The translations under genes and the position numbers were made by a program. The notes under the pieces are model-generated. The model saw only the letters and a list, made by a program, of their open reading frames with translations. It had not been told where the DNA came from and ran no database searches. This document shows positions 6,347-7,721 of a stretch of 7,721 nucleotides of DNA, in pieces (the first letter of the stretch is position 1; the number at the start of each line of letters is the position of its first letter). Source of the stretch: Coriobacteriia bacterium. GTDB taxonomy: Bacteria > Actinomycetota > Coriobacteriia > WRKU01 > WQUG01. Location: positions 1-7,721 of the forward strand of contig WREJ01000050.1 in the NCBI GenBank assembly GCA_009779395.1, read 5' to 3'.

Positions 6347-7411
6347 ATGAGTGGAAAAAGAAGTCGTAAACGGAAGTCATATGTGGGCATCATTGTGATG
6401 TCGCTTTTGCTGGTGCTTGCTTTGGCGGGTGTTGGTGTTGCCTACTTTTTGCTGATGAGCGAGAACTCGGTGGCTGCGGGTGGTGATGTTCCTTTCGAGG
6501 TCGAACCGGGTACCTCTGTTGTGGGCATTGCTAACCAGCTCGAGGCGGCGGGGCTTATCGACAACGCGCTGATCTTTCGTATTCGCGTGCGTCTGGCAGA
6601 GGCGGATGACAAGCTGCTTGCTGGCAGCTACACCTTGCAGCTGGGCATGACCTACGACCAGCTGATTGAAGAGTTAAAAAAGGGACCGCCACGCAATGTG
6701 ACCAGAGTCACTATCCCCGAGGGACGTTCTATCGACCGTATGGCGGTCATTTTGGCAGAATCGATGCAGTTTGACGCTGATGACTTTACTACGCTGGCAC
6801 GTTATGGCGCGCCAGATTTTGCCGAAGAATTTCCCTTTCTGATTGGTGCCTTTGATGATTCGCTTGAGGGTTATTTGTTTCCCGATACCTATGAGTTTCT
6901 TGAAGAGGCAGGACCACGGGATGTCATCGTGACCATGCTGCGTCGTTTTGAACAGGTATGGAATGAACTGGGAGATCCGACAGGACCTGCGGCTAACATG
7001 ACAGCAGCAGAGCTGGTTGTTATCGCGTCTTTGGTCGAGATGGAATCGTCTTTGGCGCAGGAGCGTCCTTTAGTGGCATCGGTCATCTATAATCGTCTGG
7101 CTATTGACCGAAACCTGCAGTTCTGTTCGACCGTGCAGTTTCTGATGCCCGGCGAAGAACGGCAGCGTCTGCGCCTGACCTACGCACAAACCCAGGTGCC
7201 CAGCCCCTACAATACTTATTTGAATGCTGGTCTGCCTCCTGGTCCTATCTCGAATCCGGGCAAGCAGGCACTGGACGCCGCCCTGCACCCAGCAGATACC
7301 GACTATATGTACTTTGTGCTGACGGGTAAAGACGGCTCGCAGACTTTTGCCAGCACGACGGCAGAGTTCGAGCGCGCCCGCCAAAAATCGCGCGAAGTTT
7401 TTGGTCAGTAG
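6347..7411 (+). CDS. mltG: Endolytic murein transglycosylase MltG (YceG-like)
   Basis: A membrane-bound lytic transglycosylase that cuts nascent glycan strands outside the membrane and so sets strand length or releases new peptidoglycan. From ATG 6347 it has 354 residues (340 in E. coli). A basic N-terminus (KRSRKRKS) precedes a transmembrane helix at about 12-37, so the catalytic part lies outside. A LysM-like subdomain spans roughly 45-120 (FEVEPGTSVVGIANQL, AGSYTLQLGMT). VTIPEGRSID and the family motif EGYLFPDTYEF follow. The catalytic glutamate is Glu231 in ASLVEMES, followed by SVIYNRL, then PYNTY (287-291) and GLPPGPI (295-301). The motif that in many MltG proteins reads LQSDPTV is LQFCSTV here (257-263), losing the aspartate. 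ruvX ends 62 bases upstream and yqeG starts 15 bases downstream, in keeping with one operon. The wide conservation of the remaining motifs argues for an active enzyme. Confidence 0.95.
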   Translation: MSGKRSRKRKSYVGIIVMSLLLVLALAGVGVAYFLLMSENSVAAGGDVPFEVEPGTSVVGIANQLEAAGLIDNALIFRIRVRLAEADDKLLAGSYTLQLGMTYDQLIEELKKGPPRNVTRVTIPEGRSIDRMAVILAESMQFDADDFTTLARYGAPDFAEEFPFLIGAFDDSLEGYLFPDTYEFLEEAGPRDVIVTMLRRFEQVWNELGDPTGPAANMTAAELVVIASLVEMESSLAQERPLVASVIYNRLAIDRNLQFCSTVQFLMPGEERQRLRLTYAQTQVPSPYNTYLNAGLPPGPISNPGKQALDAALHPADTDYMYFVLTGKDGSQTFASTTAEFERARQKSREVFGQ

Positions 7412-7426
7412 CGGCAGGCAGGTCTG

Positions 7427-7721
7427 ATGGCTTTTCCAAAGTACTACCTAGATTCGGTGCTTGACATTGACCCAGCCTGGCTGCAGAAAGTGGGCAGAAC
7501 TTGCGTGCTGATTGACCTGGACAACACCTTGCTTCCGCGTGATACCAGTACCTTTAGTTCTGAAGTAAGAGAGTGGGTCCAGTCGCTGTACGACGCCGGT
7601 TTAGATGTCTGTCTGCTGTCAAACAATTGGCATCAGCGGGTCTTTACTGCCGCCGATGAACTGAATATGCGGCTGGTCTCAAAGGCAATCAAGCCGCTAC
7701 CCTTTGCCTTTTTGCTGGCAC
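7427..7721 (+). CDS. yqeG: YqeG-family HAD (subfamily IIIA) phosphatase, 3'-partial
   Basis: The first 98 codons of a haloacid-dehalogenase-fold hydrolase; the gene runs off the window end. HAD motif I is LIDLDNTLL (residues 32-40), where the first Asp is the nucleophile and the second the acid/base. Motif II is the Ser in CLLSNN (about 64-69). The motif III lysine lies in SKAIKPLPFAF near the end. This matches YqeG proteins, which in Bacillus sit by yqeH and aroE; their physiological substrate is not established. The start at 7427 has AGG at 7420-7422 just upstream and lies 15 bases after the mltG stop, so translation in the same operon is expected. The C-terminal half and the final acidic motif cannot be checked here. 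Confidence 0.88.
   Translation, partial: MAFPKYYLDSVLDIDPAWLQKVGRTCVLIDLDNTLLPRDTSTFSSEVREWVQSLYDAGLDVCLLSNNWHQRVFTAADELNMRLVSKAIKPLPFAFLLA

Noticed and set aside
6323..6351. Perfect -35 hexamer TTGACA at 6323-6328 ahead of mltG
   Set aside because: At 17-base spacing the -10 position reads CATGAG, and transcription would begin inside the mltG coding region. It is most likely chance.
5874..6380. 168-codon minus-strand open frame across ruvX
   Set aside because: It is antisense to ruvX and runs into the mltG start, with no RBS or recognisable domain. The + strand frame carries the RNase H motifs.

Overview
The window reads as a chromosomal segment of a Gram-positive actinobacterium, most likely a member of the Coriobacteriia (the Atopobium/Olsenella/Cryptobacterium sort of organism). 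The reasons are the mid-range base composition, a sortase-anchored surface protein, and a housekeeping run in the order DUF948 protein - alaS - ruvX - mltG - yqeG. The species call is inference from gene content; no 16S or other marker is present. All genes recognised lie on the + strand.

Region 1 (1-1446) is the 3' part of a large cell-wall-anchored surface protein whose start lies before the window. It has an Ig-like domain, two tandem pilin-type domains in which Lys/Glu/Asn triads for intramolecular isopeptide bonds can be placed, a VPPTG sorting signal, a membrane anchor and a basic tail. Its codons are visibly more A-rich than those of the other genes (ACA is favoured for Thr), which marks it off as accessory or differently selected.

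Region 2 (1447-1627) is a 181-base non-coding spacer. It carries a small perfect palindrome, three direct copies of TACTGAC, and a strong 15-bp hairpin with a T-rich tail that should terminate surface-protein transcription before the next gene.

Region 3 (1628-7721) is a tightly packed housekeeping run. It contains family II manganese-dependent inorganic pyrophosphatase (ppaC), a small membrane-anchored coiled-coil DUF948 protein, alanyl-tRNA synthetase (alaS), a divergent YqgF/RuvX RNase H-fold protein with an internal insertion, endolytic murein transglycosylase MltG, and the N-terminal part of a YqeG-type HAD phosphatase cut by the window end. Gaps of 3-62 bases and no terminator-like hairpin noticed between these genes suggest co-transcription from DUF948 to yqeG, possibly from ppaC onward. 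The products serve pyrophosphate removal (which pulls aminoacylation and other PPi-releasing reactions forward), tRNA-Ala charging with proofreading, nucleic-acid processing and peptidoglycan strand-length control. No tRNA, rRNA, CRISPR array, IS element or prophage gene was seen. The least ordinary items are the surface protein with its intergenic spacer and the altered RuvX.
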